From the NCBI GenBank assembly GCA_934661165.1, contig CAKUJB010000004.1:1-51538 (forward strand): 51,538 bases of DNA, written 5' to 3'. The translations under genes and the position numbers were made by a program. Shown piece by piece: positions 25,754-34,416 of the stretch (its first letter is position 1; each line of letters begins with the position of its first letter). The DNA comes from an uncultured Microbacteriaceae bacterium (GTDB lineage Bacteria; Actinomycetota; Actinomycetes; Actinomycetales; Microbacteriaceae). The notes beneath the pieces are model-generated. The model saw nothing but the letters and a program-made list of their open reading frames with translations, was not told where the DNA came from and made no database searches.

Positions 25754-27979
25754 TCACGCCTCGGCGGACTCGGCCTCCGCCTCGTCCTGCACGAGCGCGA
25801 GCGAGAGCTTGCCGCGGTCGTCGATCTTCGTGATCTCGACCTGGAGCTTCTGCCCGACCGAGAGGACCTCCTCGAGGTCGTCGACCCGCTTGCCGCCGGC
25901 GAGCTTGCGGACCTCGGAGACGTGCAGCAGCCCGTCCTTGCCCGGCGTGAGCGACACGAACGCGCCGAACGTCGCGAGCTTGACGACGGTGCCGAGGTAG
26001 CGCTCGCCGATCTCCGGCATCTGCGGGTTCGCGATCGCGTTGACCGCGGCGCGTGCCGCCTCGGCCGAGGGGCCGTCGACGGCGCCGATGTAGACGGTGC
26101 CGTCGTCCTCGATCGAGATCTGGGCACCCGTCTCGTCCTGGATGCCGTTGATCGTCTTGCCCTTCGGGCCGATGAGCTCGCCGATCTTGTCCATCGGGAT
26201 CTGCACCGAGATGACGCGCGGCGCGGTCGGAGCCATCTCGTCCGGACCGTCGATCGCCTCGTTCATCGTCGCGAGGATGCGCAGCCGCGCGCCCTTCGCC
26301 TGCTTGAGCGCGCCAGCGAGCACCTCCGAGGGGATGCCGTCGAGCTTCGTGTCGAGCTGCAGCGCGGTGATGAACTCGCTCGTGCCGGCGACCTTGAAGT
26401 CCATGTCGCCGAGCGCGTCCTCGGCGCCGAGGATGTCCGTCAGCGTCGCGTAGCGGGTCTCGCCGTCAACCTCGTCCGAGATGAGGCCCATCGCGATGCC
26501 CGCGACCGGCGCGCGCAGCGGCACGCCGGCGTTGAGCAGGGACAGCGTCGAGGCGCAGACCGAGCCCATCGAGGTCGAGCCGTTCGACCCGAGGGCCTCG
26601 GAGACCTGGCGGATCGCGTACGGGAACTCCTCGCGGCTCGGCAGCACCGGCACGAGGGCGCGCTCGGCGAGGAAGCCGTGCCCGATCTCGCGACGCTTCG
26701 GGCTGCCGACGCGACCGGTCTCACCGGTGGAGTAGGGCGGGAAGTTGTAGTGGTGCAGGTAGCGCTTGTGCGTCTCCGGCGAGAGCGAGTCGATCTGCTG
26801 CTCCATCTTCAGCATGTTGAGCGTCGTGACCCCGAGGATCTGGGTCTCGCCGCGCTGGAAGATCGCCGAGCCGTGCACCCGCGGGATGACCTGGACCTCG
26901 GCGTCGAGCGCGCGGATGTCCTCGAGCCCGCGGCCGTCGATGCGGACGCCCTCGGTGAGGACGCGGGTGCGCATGACGAGCTTTGTCACCGACTTGTACG
27001 CGGCCGACACCTGGCCGACGGCGTCGGCGGGCAGCTCGCCCGCGTCGACCTTCGCCTGCACGGCCTCCTTGACGCGCGCCTTGAGCGCGTCGTCGGCGTC
27101 CTGCCGCTCGACCTTGCCGGCGATCTGGTACACGCCCTTGAGCTCGTCGTGCGCGAGCGCGGAGACGACGTCGTAGACCTCGGCGGTGTAGTCGGCGAAC
27201 AGCGGGCGGTCGACGACCTCCTTCGCAGCCTGCGCGGCGAGCTGCGCCTGCGCCTCAACGAGCGCCTTGATGAACGGCTTCGCCGCCTCGAGCCCCTCGG
27301 CGACGCGCTCCTCGTCGGGCTTCGCGGCACCGCCGCGGATGAGCTCCCACGACGCCTCGGTCGCCTCGGCCTCGACCATCATGATCGCGACCTCGCCGTT
27401 GTCGAGCACGCGTCCGGCGACCGTGAGGTCGAAGACGGCGTCCGCGAGCTGCGAGTGCTTCGGGAACGCGACCCACTGGCCGTCGATGAGCGCGAGGCGC
27501 ACACCGGCGATGGGGCCGGAGAACTGGATGCCGGAGATCTGCGTCGAGGCGCTCGCCGCGTTGATCGCGAGCGCGTCGTAGAACTCGTCCGGCGCGATGC
27601 TCAAGACCGTGATGACGATCTGCACCTCGTTGCGGACGCCGTCCGCGAAGGACGGGCGCAGCGGCCGGTCGATGAGGCGGCACACGAGGATCGCCTCGGT
27701 CGAGGGCCGACCCTCACGGCGGAAGAACGAACCGGGGATCTTCCCCGCCGCGTACGAGCGCTCCTCGACGTCGACGGTGAGCGGGAAGAAGTCGAAGCCC
27801 TCCCGCGCATTCTTGCTGATGCTCGTGGCGGAGAGCAGCATCGTCTCCTCGTCGAGGTACGCGGCGACCGCGCCCTGCGACTGCTGCGCGAGCCGGCCGG
27901 CTTCGAACCGCACGACTCGCTTGCCGAATCGGCCGTTGTCGATGACCGCCTCGGCGAACTTGATTTCGGGACCCTCCAC
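25754..27979 (-). CDS. pnp: Polyribonucleotide nucleotidyltransferase (PNPase)
   Basis: Phosphorolytic 3'-5' exoribonuclease, and in many Actinobacteria also a polyadenylating enzyme. The 741-residue product has two RNase PH cores separated by the alpha-helical domain (HYNFPPYSTGETGR in the second core), then KH (VISVQIPMDKIGELIGPKGKTINGIQ) and S1 (GERYLGTVVKLATFGAFVSLTPGKDGLLHVSEV). The GTG at 27979 is preferred: the family starts with EGPEIKFAEAVIDNG and AGGTGGG is 6 nt upstream. A 317-bp non-coding stretch (27980-28296) precedes it and contains leader stem-loops and a possible TAGACT -10 near 28234. rpsO, normally adjacent, is 7.2 kb away. Confidence 0.97.
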   Translation of the reverse strand: MEGPEIKFAEAVIDNGRFGKRVVRFEAGRLAQQSQGAVAAYLDEETMLLSATSISKNAREGFDFFPLTVDVEERSYAAGKIPGSFFRREGRPSTEAILVCRLIDRPLRPSFADGVRNEVQIVITVLSIAPDEFYDALAINAASASTQISGIQFSGPIAGVRLALIDGQWVAFPKHSQLADAVFDLTVAGRVLDNGEVAIMMVEAEATEASWELIRGGAAKPDEERVAEGLEAAKPFIKALVEAQAQLAAQAAKEVVDRPLFADYTAEVYDVVSALAHDELKGVYQIAGKVERQDADDALKARVKEAVQAKVDAGELPADAVGQVSAAYKSVTKLVMRTRVLTEGVRIDGRGLEDIRALDAEVQVIPRVHGSAIFQRGETQILGVTTLNMLKMEQQIDSLSPETHKRYLHHYNFPPYSTGETGRVGSPKRREIGHGFLAERALVPVLPSREEFPYAIRQVSEALGSNGSTSMGSVCASTLSLLNAGVPLRAPVAGIAMGLISDEVDGETRYATLTDILGAEDALGDMDFKVAGTSEFITALQLDTKLDGIPSEVLAGALKQAKGARLRILATMNEAIDGPDEMAPTAPRVISVQIPMDKIGELIGPKGKTINGIQDETGAQISIEDDGTVYIGAVDGPSAEAARAAVNAIANPQMPEIGERYLGTVVKLATFGAFVSLTPGKDGLLHVSEVRKLAGGKRVDDLEEVLSVGQKLQVEITKIDDRGKLSLALVQDEAEAESAEA

Positions 27980-27995
27980 GGGTTGCCCACCTTTC

Positions 27996-28031
27996 ATTCG
28001 GCGCGCCGTCCGGGCGCGCATTCATCCGAAT
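27996..28031 (-). promoter_or_regulatory. Stem-loop in the pnp mRNA leader
   Basis: GCGCGCC (28001-28007) pairs with GGCGCGC (28013-28019), and outside it ATTCG (27996-28000) pairs with CGAAT (28027-28031), leaving a one-sided internal loop. The hairpin ends a few nt before the Shine-Dalgarno of pnp. A role in PNPase autocontrol is only inferred by analogy with other bacteria. Confidence 0.4.
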
Positions 28032-28263
28032 CCGCGGCGGGCGCCCACGCGTCGATCGCGTGCGCACGGCGCCACGGTGCAATCGGTGCAGGAGCGGGCA
28101 GGAAGGGATCCTCGTCGCAGTGGCGACCCGGATCGGCTCTGGCCAACAGTCGAAACCCACCGCGCTCGTGCTCGGTGAGCCACCACCGTGGACCAGCTTC
28201 GTTTCCGCTGCTGCCCCTGATGTTGCGCTCGAGAGTCTATCAGCGGGCACCCGGGAGCGCGCA

Positions 28264-28288
28264 GTGCGACGCGGGATCGACGTCGCAC
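28264..28288 (-). terminator. Hairpin downstream of the MMPL gene
   Basis: GTGCGACG (28264-28271) pairs with CGTCGCAC (28281-28288), 8 nt after the MMPL stop on the minus strand. No U-run is present. Confidence 0.5.
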
Positions 28289-28296
28289 CGCACGGC

Positions 28297-30858
28297 TCAC
28301 CGCGAGCGCTCGAGCGAGGCGCCCTCGATGTCGACGTTCGGCAGGAGACGGTCGAGCCACCGCGGCAGCCACCACGCCGCCGGGCCGAGGAGGTGCATGA
28401 GCGCCGGCATGAGCAGGACGCGGACGACGAATGCGTCGAGCAGGATCCCGACGGCGAGTCCGAACCCCAGGCTCGAGACGATCATCGTGTCGGCGAAGAT
28501 GAAGCCGCCGAAGATCGAGACCATGATGAGCGCCGCGGCGACGACGACCGACCGGCCGGCCCGGAACCCGCGGGTGACCGCGAGCCGTGCCGGTGTGCCG
28601 TGCGTATACGCCTCCCGCATGCCCGTCGCGAGGAAGAGCTGGTAGTCCATCGCGAGCCCGAACAGGATCCCGATGAGGATGATCGGGAGGAAGTTGAGAA
28701 TCGGCCCCGTGCTGTGGATCCCGAGCAGCTCGGCCCCCCAGCCCCACTGGAAGACCGCGACCGTCGCGCCGTAGGTCGCGAACAGCGAGAGGATGAATCC
28801 CCCGGTCGCGATGACCGGGACGAGCAGCGAGCGGAAGACGACGATCATGATGAGCAGCGAGAGGCCGACGACGACCGCGAGGTAGACCGGCAGCGCCTCG
28901 AGCAGGCGCTCCGAGATGTCGATGTTCATCGCGGCTTGTCCCGTGACCCCGATCTCGATGCCGTCGCCGGGCGCGAACGCGCGCAGCGCGACGACGAGGT
29001 CGGCGGTCGACTGCGCATTCGGGCCATCCTCGGGCAGGAGCTGGAAGGCGAGGATCGTCCCCGACTCGTTCGTCGCGATGGGCACGACCGCGCGCACCGC
29101 GTCGAGCTCGGCGAGCGCCTCGGCGAGCTCGACCTGCGTCTCGAGCTGCGCCTCGTCCTCGACCGCCTCGGGCAGGGTCGCGGTGACGAGGATCGGACCG
29201 CTCGCGCCGGCGCCGAACTGCGCCTGCGTGATGGCGTGCGCGCGCTGCGGGAGCGAGCCGAGCGTCTCGGACTCGCCGCCGGGCAGCCCGACGCGCATGC
29301 TGAGCGCCGGCAGCGCGATGACGACGAGGAGGGCGACCGCGACGACCGCCGTGACGATGGCGCGCCACCACGGCATCGGGCGGAGCGCCGTCGGCGAGCT
29401 CGCGGTCGCGGGGAGGCCCGCGGTCGGCGCGGCGTCGACGGGCTCGGCCTGCGCGAGGCGCTGCCGCTGCGCGCGACTGAGCACGCGCGGGCCGGCGAGT
29501 CCGAGGAGCGCGGGCGTCAGCGTGATCGCGACGAGGACGGCGACGAGGATCGCGACTGCCCCGACGTTGCCCATGACGCCGAGGAACGGGATCCCGGTCA
29601 CATTGAGCGCGAGCAGCGCGACGACGACGGTCGCCCCGGCGAAGACCACGGCGTTGCCGGCCGTGCCGTTGGCGAGCCCGATCGAGGTGGGCATGTCGGT
29701 CCCGGCGGTGAGCTGCTTGCGGTGTCGGTTGATGATGAAGAGCGAGTAGTCGATGCCGACGGCGAGTCCGAGCATCACCCCGAGGACCGGGGTGGCCGTC
29801 GCCATCGGCACGATCCCGGCGAAGGCGACCGCGAGGAGCATCGAGACGCCGACGCCCGTGACCGCGATCGCCAGCGGGATGAGCGCGCCGACGAGTGCGC
29901 GGAGCATGACCCCGAGCACGAGCGCGGCGATGAGGAGTCCGATGAGCTCGCCCGGCCCGAGGATCGCGGGCAGTCCCTGCGAGATCTCCGTCGAGACGCC
30001 GACCTCGATGCCATCGAGCTCGGCATCCGCGAAGTGCGCGGCGACGGCGGCCTTCGACTCGTCGGCGAGCTCGAGTCGGGTCTCGGTGAAGGCGATCGTC
30101 GCGATCGCGGCGGAGCCGTCCTCGCTCACGACGCGGATCGGCTCGGCGAGCTCGAGCAGGCGCTCGCCGAGCGCGGCCTGCGCCGCGGCGGCGTCGAGCT
30201 CGGCCAGTCGCGCGTCGAGCTCCTCCTGCCCATCGACGAGCTGGAGGGCCGCGGCGTCGATGCCGGCCTGCTCGCCGTCGAGCTCCGCGAGCTGGGTGCG
30301 CAGCGCGGCGAGCGTCGCCTCCCCCGCACCGGCGGTCTCGAGCTCGGCGATCGAGGTCTCGAGCTGCGCCCGGCCGGCATCGAGCTGGAGCTGCGCCCCA
30401 GCGAGCTCGGCGCGCGCGGCGTCGAGCTGCGCGAGACCGTCCTCGAGCTGGGCGCGGCCGGCGTCGAGCTGCGCTCGGCCTGCGGCGAGCTCGGCGATCT
30501 GGTCGGCGCGCGCCGCCTCCGTGAGGAAGGGGTCGACGACGCGCGCGACGTCGGGCAGGTCGGCCGCCTCGGCGACGAGCGCGGAGATCGCCTCGCGCTG
30601 CGCGTCGTCGAGGGCCTCGCCGTCCTCGCGCTGGAAGACGATCGTGCCGCTCGCGCCGGCGAAGTCGGGCAGCTCGGTCTGCAGCTCGTCGGCGACCTTG
30701 CTCGAGGCGAGCCCCGGGATGTCGAACGAGTTGTCGAGCCCCTTGAAGCCGATGAGGAATGCGGTCGCCGCCACGAGGAGCGCGGCGATCCAGCCGAGGA
30801 TGACGCGCCACGGGTGCGCGGCGGACCAGCGACCGAGTCGTTGCAGGAGCTTGGCCAT
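28297..30858 (-). CDS. MMPL-family (RND-type) membrane transporter
   Basis: Proton-driven exporter homologue, 853 residues, with two six-helix halves. The first periplasmic loop (about residues 40-290) contains a long helix built of near-heptad repeats with LDAGRAQLE units (about residues 120-200), which predicts a coiled coil. Family motifs include VGIDYSLFIINRHRKQL after helix 4-5 and GLAMDYQLFLATGMREAY in the second half. ATG at 30858 has AAGGA about 8 nt upstream; the longer frame is antisense to the TetR gene. It is divergent from that TetR gene by 82 bp, which suggests repression and export of a toxic compound. Lipid export is the alternative. Confidence 0.9.
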   Translation of the reverse strand: MAKLLQRLGRWSAAHPWRVILGWIAALLVAATAFLIGFKGLDNSFDIPGLASSKVADELQTELPDFAGASGTIVFQREDGEALDDAQREAISALVAEAADLPDVARVVDPFLTEAARADQIAELAAGRAQLDAGRAQLEDGLAQLDAARAELAGAQLQLDAGRAQLETSIAELETAGAGEATLAALRTQLAELDGEQAGIDAAALQLVDGQEELDARLAELDAAAAQAALGERLLELAEPIRVVSEDGSAAIATIAFTETRLELADESKAAVAAHFADAELDGIEVGVSTEISQGLPAILGPGELIGLLIAALVLGVMLRALVGALIPLAIAVTGVGVSMLLAVAFAGIVPMATATPVLGVMLGLAVGIDYSLFIINRHRKQLTAGTDMPTSIGLANGTAGNAVVFAGATVVVALLALNVTGIPFLGVMGNVGAVAILVAVLVAITLTPALLGLAGPRVLSRAQRQRLAQAEPVDAAPTAGLPATASSPTALRPMPWWRAIVTAVVAVALLVVIALPALSMRVGLPGGESETLGSLPQRAHAITQAQFGAGASGPILVTATLPEAVEDEAQLETQVELAEALAELDAVRAVVPIATNESGTILAFQLLPEDGPNAQSTADLVVALRAFAPGDGIEIGVTGQAAMNIDISERLLEALPVYLAVVVGLSLLIMIVVFRSLLVPVIATGGFILSLFATYGATVAVFQWGWGAELLGIHSTGPILNFLPIILIGILFGLAMDYQLFLATGMREAYTHGTPARLAVTRGFRAGRSVVVAAALIMVSIFGGFIFADTMIVSSLGFGLAVGILLDAFVVRVLLMPALMHLLGPAAWWLPRWLDRLLPNVDIEGASLERSR

Positions 30859-30891
30859 GGGTGAGGTCCTTCCGAGCGGCGCGAGCAGGCG

Positions 30892-30934
30892 ATTCATAAT
30901 ACGCAACGGTCCGTCTCGCGTTCCTGAATAGACT
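30892..30934. promoter_or_regulatory. Divergent MMPL/tetR control region with imperfect dyad
   Basis: ATTCA (30892-30896) and ACGC (30901-30904) are mirrored by GCGT (30918-30921) and TGAAT (30925-30929), with arm spacing off by one. TATTAT (30901-30896, minus) is a likely -10 for MMPL; TAGACT (30929-30934, plus) stands 6 nt before the tetR ATG. The dyad covers both -10 elements, as a TetR operator would. Confidence 0.5.
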
Positions 30935-30940
30935 CTGTGC

Positions 30941-31522
30941 ATGACCGGCGTCAGACGGGGCCCCGCCCGCAGCGAGACGGCGCGCGTCGCCATCCTCGAG
31001 GCGACCGCGCGCCTCGTCACCGAGCGCGGCTACGAGGACCTCACGATCGAGGGCATCGCGGCCGACGCCGGGGTCGGCAAGCAGACCATCTACCGCTGGT
31101 GGGGGTCGAAGGCGGCCCTCGTCGCCGACTGCCTCTTCGAGGGCCGGCTGCTGCCGACGGAGTTCTTCCCGCCCGACACCGGCGACCTGCGCGAGGACCT
31201 CATCACCTGGGTGGACACCGTGCTCGGCTACGTCGAGGCGCCCGAGACCGCGGGCCTGTTCCGCTCTCTCGCGGCCGCGGCGGCCGCGGACGAGACCATC
31301 GGCCAAGGCCTCGGCGAGGCGCTCGCGGCGGGCGAGTCGCTCCTCGGACGCATCGAGCAGGCGGTCGCCGCCGGCGAGGTCGCCTCGAACGTCTCCCCCG
31401 CGATCATCGTCGACGCGCTCGTCGGTGTGGTCATCCTCCGGGTCATCACCCGCATCCCGGCCGAGCCCGGCCTCGCCCGGCGGCTCGTCGGTGCGATCCT
31501 GCCGGCGTCCCCCCGGACGTAG
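30941..31522 (+). CDS. TetR-family transcriptional regulator
   Basis: The 193-residue repressor has an N-terminal TetR DNA-binding domain: the helix-turn-helix runs through LTIEGIAADAGVGKQTIYRWWGSKAALV (about residues 34-61). The ligand domain is alpha-helical, with an alanine-rich patch (AAAAAADE). ATG at 30941 follows TAGACT by 6 nt, so the mRNA is probably leaderless. It is divergent from the MMPL exporter, which it most likely represses together with itself. Its TAG stop doubles as the -10 of the next gene. The inducer is unknown. Confidence 0.92.
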   Translation: MTGVRRGPARSETARVAILEATARLVTERGYEDLTIEGIAADAGVGKQTIYRWWGSKAALVADCLFEGRLLPTEFFPPDTGDLREDLITWVDTVLGYVEAPETAGLFRSLAAAAAADETIGQGLGEALAAGESLLGRIEQAVAAGEVASNVSPAIIVDALVGVVILRVITRIPAEPGLARRLVGAILPASPRT

Positions 31523-31525
31523 GCT
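31520..31525 (+). promoter_or_regulatory. -10 hexamer of the NIPSNAP-like gene built on the tetR stop codon
   Basis: TAGGCT, 6 nt before the ATG at 31532. TAG (31520-31522) is the tetR stop, and the two genes share a frame. Confidence 0.55.
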
Positions 31526-31531
31526 GGCGGC

Positions 31532-31828
31532 ATGACTTCCTACCAGCTGCGCCAGTACACGCTCGACCCGGCGCAGGCCGACATCTGGATCGACTACTGG
31601 CGCGACGTGATGTGCGCCCGGCGCATCGAGTTCGGCTTCACGATCGAGTTCGGCTATTTCACGCCGGAGCGCGATCGCTTCATCTGGATGGTCTCCGCCG
31701 ACCTGCCCTTCGAGGCGTTCCGCGAGCTCGACGAGCGCTGGGCGAGCTCCGACGAACGGCTGAGCGCGATCGCAGCCTCACCCGTCCAGATCACCGCGAT
31801 GGAGCTCACCTACCTCGTCTCGCCGTAG
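31532..31828 (+). CDS. NIPSNAP-like small protein
   Basis: A 98-residue protein with the ferredoxin-like pattern of NIPSNAP domains: YQLRQYTLDPAQADIWIDYWRDVMCARRIEFGFTIEFGYFTPERDRFIWMVSADLPF compares well in outline with the family (short strand, long helix, FxxE, strand with W/V). No signal or membrane segment is seen. The ATG at 31532 follows the tetR TAG by 9 nt. Its 3' end overlaps the convergent membrane-protein gene by 23 bp. NIPSNAP proteins lack a well-defined catalytic role; the position suggests expression with tetR. Confidence 0.7.
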   Translation: MTSYQLRQYTLDPAQADIWIDYWRDVMCARRIEFGFTIEFGYFTPERDRFIWMVSADLPFEAFRELDERWASSDERLSAIAASPVQITAMELTYLVSP

Positions 31829-33011
31829 GCTCCGGCAGCCCCGCGGACAGCCGCAGCGTGTCCGACTCGAGGCCGGCTCGACGCATCCGGAGCCGGCCGT
31901 CCGTCGCGAACACGTGGTAGAAGCGGACGAACACCGGGATCGAGCCGGCGGTGAGCACGACGCCGAGCGGCACCATCCAGGTCTCGGGCGCGAGGTCCTG
32001 ACTGCCGCCGAAGACCGCGATCACCACGAGCACCGCGGGTCCGATCGCCCAGGCGGAGGCCCCCCAGATCATCCAGCTCGACCAGCCGAGAGCCGACGCC
32101 GCCGCGGACAGCAGGATCGCGAGGAATGCGATGACCGGGAGCACGAGGCTCACCACGACGAGCAGGACCCCCAGCGTCGACCGCCGGGTGTGCCGGTGAA
32201 TCTTCCCCGCCTCGGCGGCGCGGATCAGCCAGTCCTCGACCGCGGTGCGCCGTCGGCCGAAGCGGCGGCCGAGCATCGAGCCCAGTGACGGCGTCATGGG
32301 CGGCTCGGCGGCCGGCTCGGGCAGCACCGAGCGGCGACCGGAGCGCACCTCCGCCTCCTCGAGCCACCGCGCGACGAGCGCCTCGGCATCCGTCGGCAGC
32401 TCGCGCCGGCGACCGGCGGCGAGCGCATCGAGCTCGGCGAGCAGCGTCGGCTTGCGATAGGCGGCGTCCACGGCGTCGAGGAGGGCGAGCCCGATGAGGT
32501 CGCCGATGCGCTCGGCCTCGCGTTCGCCGAGCTCGTCGGCGAACGGCGGGACGAGGGGTGCGTTCGGGGGCGCCTGAATCGGAGCCGCCTCGACGATCGC
32601 GCGGAGCGCCGCGAGCTGCGCCGGCGCGAGCTCGGGCGAGAGCACGATGACCGGGTCGAGGGCCCGCGGCAGCTCGAGCCGCAGCCGCGACTCGACGCCT
32701 GAGGCGAGCGCCATGCTCGATCGCCAGGCCCGCCGGAGCTCGGTGGCCGGCACCGTCGTGCGACCGATCCGGAGCAGCCCGAGCGCGGGGTCGAGCTCGA
32801 CCGCCCGCGGGACGCGACGCAGCAGGTGCGGCCCGACGAGGAGCCCGAGCGCGAGCGCGCCGATCAGCAGCGAGAGCAGCGGATGCCGCACGCGCAGGAC
32901 GAGCTCGGTGAGTCCGCCGATCGGATCGCCGAGTAGCCAGGTGACGATACCGCCGCCGAGCGCGATCGCCAGGACGATGAGCATCGCGCGCGGGAGCCGG
33001 TCGACGCCCAC
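31806..33011 (-). CDS. Membrane protein of unknown function
   Basis: I do not recognise a family. The 401-residue product has two N-terminal membrane helices (about residues 8-27 and 42-62), a long cytosolic middle rich in Ala/Glu/Arg (about 65-285), and two or three C-terminal helices (about 287-365) followed by a polar tail. There are no enzymatic motifs. The start is uncertain: GTG at 33011, with an ATG at 32984 as alternative and no clear Shine-Dalgarno. It overlaps the NIPSNAP-like gene tail-to-tail and is co-directional with, but 115 bp from, the monooxygenase gene to its right. The gap 33012-33126 shows nothing notable. Confidence 0.65.
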   Translation of the reverse strand: MGVDRLPRAMLIVLAIALGGGIVTWLLGDPIGGLTELVLRVRHPLLSLLIGALALGLLVGPHLLRRVPRAVELDPALGLLRIGRTTVPATELRRAWRSSMALASGVESRLRLELPRALDPVIVLSPELAPAQLAALRAIVEAAPIQAPPNAPLVPPFADELGEREAERIGDLIGLALLDAVDAAYRKPTLLAELDALAAGRRRELPTDAEALVARWLEEAEVRSGRRSVLPEPAAEPPMTPSLGSMLGRRFGRRRTAVEDWLIRAAEAGKIHRHTRRSTLGVLLVVVSLVLPVIAFLAILLSAAASALGWSSWMIWGASAWAIGPAVLVVIAVFGGSQDLAPETWMVPLGVVLTAGSIPVFVRFYHVFATDGRLRMRRAGLESDTLRLSAGLPEPTARRGR

Positions 33012-33126
33012 ACGGATCCAGCCTGTCCTGACACGCCCCCTCGACTCCCGGTGAGTCTAGCCAGCGCAGCTGTCGACCCGGCGACCGCGCACGCCCCCGG
33101 CCCGCCGCGCGTCGGGGGCCCCGCGC

Positions 33127-34317
33127 TCAGTCGCGGCCGAGACCGAACGCCGCGCCGGTGGCGCCCGCGACCGCGGACTGTCGAGCGCGGCCGCCGGGCA
33201 CCGGCTGCTCGCCGCGGGCCGCGGCGACGACCATCGCCTCGTGGGTCGGACCGGCCGGCACCTCGGCGGGGCGGTCCTTCGCGAACTCGCGCTTGAGGGC
33301 GGGCACGATCTCGCCGCCGAGGATGTCGAGCTGCTCGAGCACGGTCTTCAGCGGCAGGCCCGCGTGGTCGATGAGGAAGAGCTGGCGCTGGTAGTCGCCG
33401 AAGTGCTCGCGCATGCCGGCGTAGCGATCGATGACCTGCTGCGGCGATCCGACCGTGAGCGGGGTCTGCTCGGTGAACTCCTCGAGGCTCGGCCCGTGGC
33501 CGTAGACCGGCGCGTTGTCGAAGTACGGTCGGAACTCGTTCACCGCGTCCTGCGAGTTCTTGCGGGCGAAGAACTGCCCGCCGAGTCCGACCGTCGCCTG
33601 CGCGGCCGTCCCGTGGCCGTAGTGGTCGAAGCGCTGGCGGTAGTAGCCGATGAGGCGCATGTAGTGCTCCTTCGGCCAGAAGATGTTGTTCGCGAAGAAG
33701 CCATCGCCGTAGTAGGCGGCCTGTTCGGCGATCTCGGGCGAGCGGATGGAGCCGTGCCAGACGAAGGGCGCGACGCCGTCGAGCGGCCGCGGGGTCGACT
33801 GGAAGCCCTGCAGCGGCGTGCGGAAGCGTCCGGACCAGTCGACGAACTCCTCCGTCCAGAGCCGCCGGAGCAGCTCGTAGTGCTCGATCGCGAGCGGGAT
33901 GCCCTCGCGGATGTCCTGGCCGAACCAGGGGTAGACCGGTCCGGTGTTGCCGCGGCCGAGCATGAGGTCGACGCGGCCGTCGGCGACGTGCTGGAGCATC
34001 GCGAAGTCCTCCGCGATCTTCACCGGGTCATTCGTCGTGATGAGCGTCGTGGCGGTCGAGAGGATGATCCGCTTCGTGCGGGCCGCGACGTAGCCGAGCG
34101 TCGTCGTCGGCGACGAGGAGAAGAACGGCGGATTGTGGTGCTCGCCGAGTGCGACGACGTCGAGACCGACCTCCTCCGCGTGGACGGCGATCTCGATCCA
34201 GTCCTTGATGCGCTGCCCCTCGCTCACCGTCGTGCCGGCGACGGGGTCCCTCGTGATGTCGGAGACCGAGAAGATGCCGAACTGGACGGGGCTCTGGGGC
34301 GTGTCGGTGGCGGTCAT
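33127..34317 (-). CDS. LLM-class flavin-dependent monooxygenase, CE1758-like
   Basis: Luciferase-like FMN-dependent oxygenase of 396 residues. The start FGIFSVSDITRDPVAGTTVSEGQRI is typical of the corynebacterial CE1758 subfamily. Further landmarks are GEHHNPPFFSSSPTTTLGY, LTIGRGNTGPVYPW-like (here LMLGRGNTGPVYPW) and VWHGSIRSPEIAEQAAYYGDGFF. ATG at 34317 has AAGGA 6-7 nt upstream; the longer frame to 34368 lacks similarity. A palindrome lies upstream at 34363-34385. It has no reductase partner in sight. The substrate is unknown. Confidence 0.88.
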   Translation of the reverse strand: MTATDTPQSPVQFGIFSVSDITRDPVAGTTVSEGQRIKDWIEIAVHAEEVGLDVVALGEHHNPPFFSSSPTTTLGYVAARTKRIILSTATTLITTNDPVKIAEDFAMLQHVADGRVDLMLGRGNTGPVYPWFGQDIREGIPLAIEHYELLRRLWTEEFVDWSGRFRTPLQGFQSTPRPLDGVAPFVWHGSIRSPEIAEQAAYYGDGFFANNIFWPKEHYMRLIGYYRQRFDHYGHGTAAQATVGLGGQFFARKNSQDAVNEFRPYFDNAPVYGHGPSLEEFTEQTPLTVGSPQQVIDRYAGMREHFGDYQRQLFLIDHAGLPLKTVLEQLDILGGEIVPALKREFAKDRPAEVPAGPTHEAMVVAAARGEQPVPGGRARQSAVAGATGAAFGLGRD

Positions 34318-34362
34318 CGCCGTTCCTTCCGTTGCTGGCTGCGGTCTCCCGCATTCATGCGT

Positions 34363-34385
34363 TTGCATTGACTTGTCGAATGCAA
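34363..34385. promoter_or_regulatory. Inverted repeat upstream of the CE1758-like gene
   Basis: TTGCATT (34363-34369) and AATGCAA (34379-34385) flank a 9-bp spacer. The local AT content is high for this genome. It lies 46-68 bp before the start codon, a reasonable operator position. Confidence 0.45.
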
Positions 34386-34416
34386 CGCTCGACGCGCGCA
34401 GCTATTCCCGCGTCGC

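Noticed and set aside
22799..28645. A 1948-codon plus-strand open frame
   Set aside because: It runs antisense to dapB, the M16 peptidase, a reductase and pnp, all with full family motifs. Its composition (Arg/Asp/Glu/Val/Leu) is the usual mirror of GC-rich codon use, and it has no start signal.
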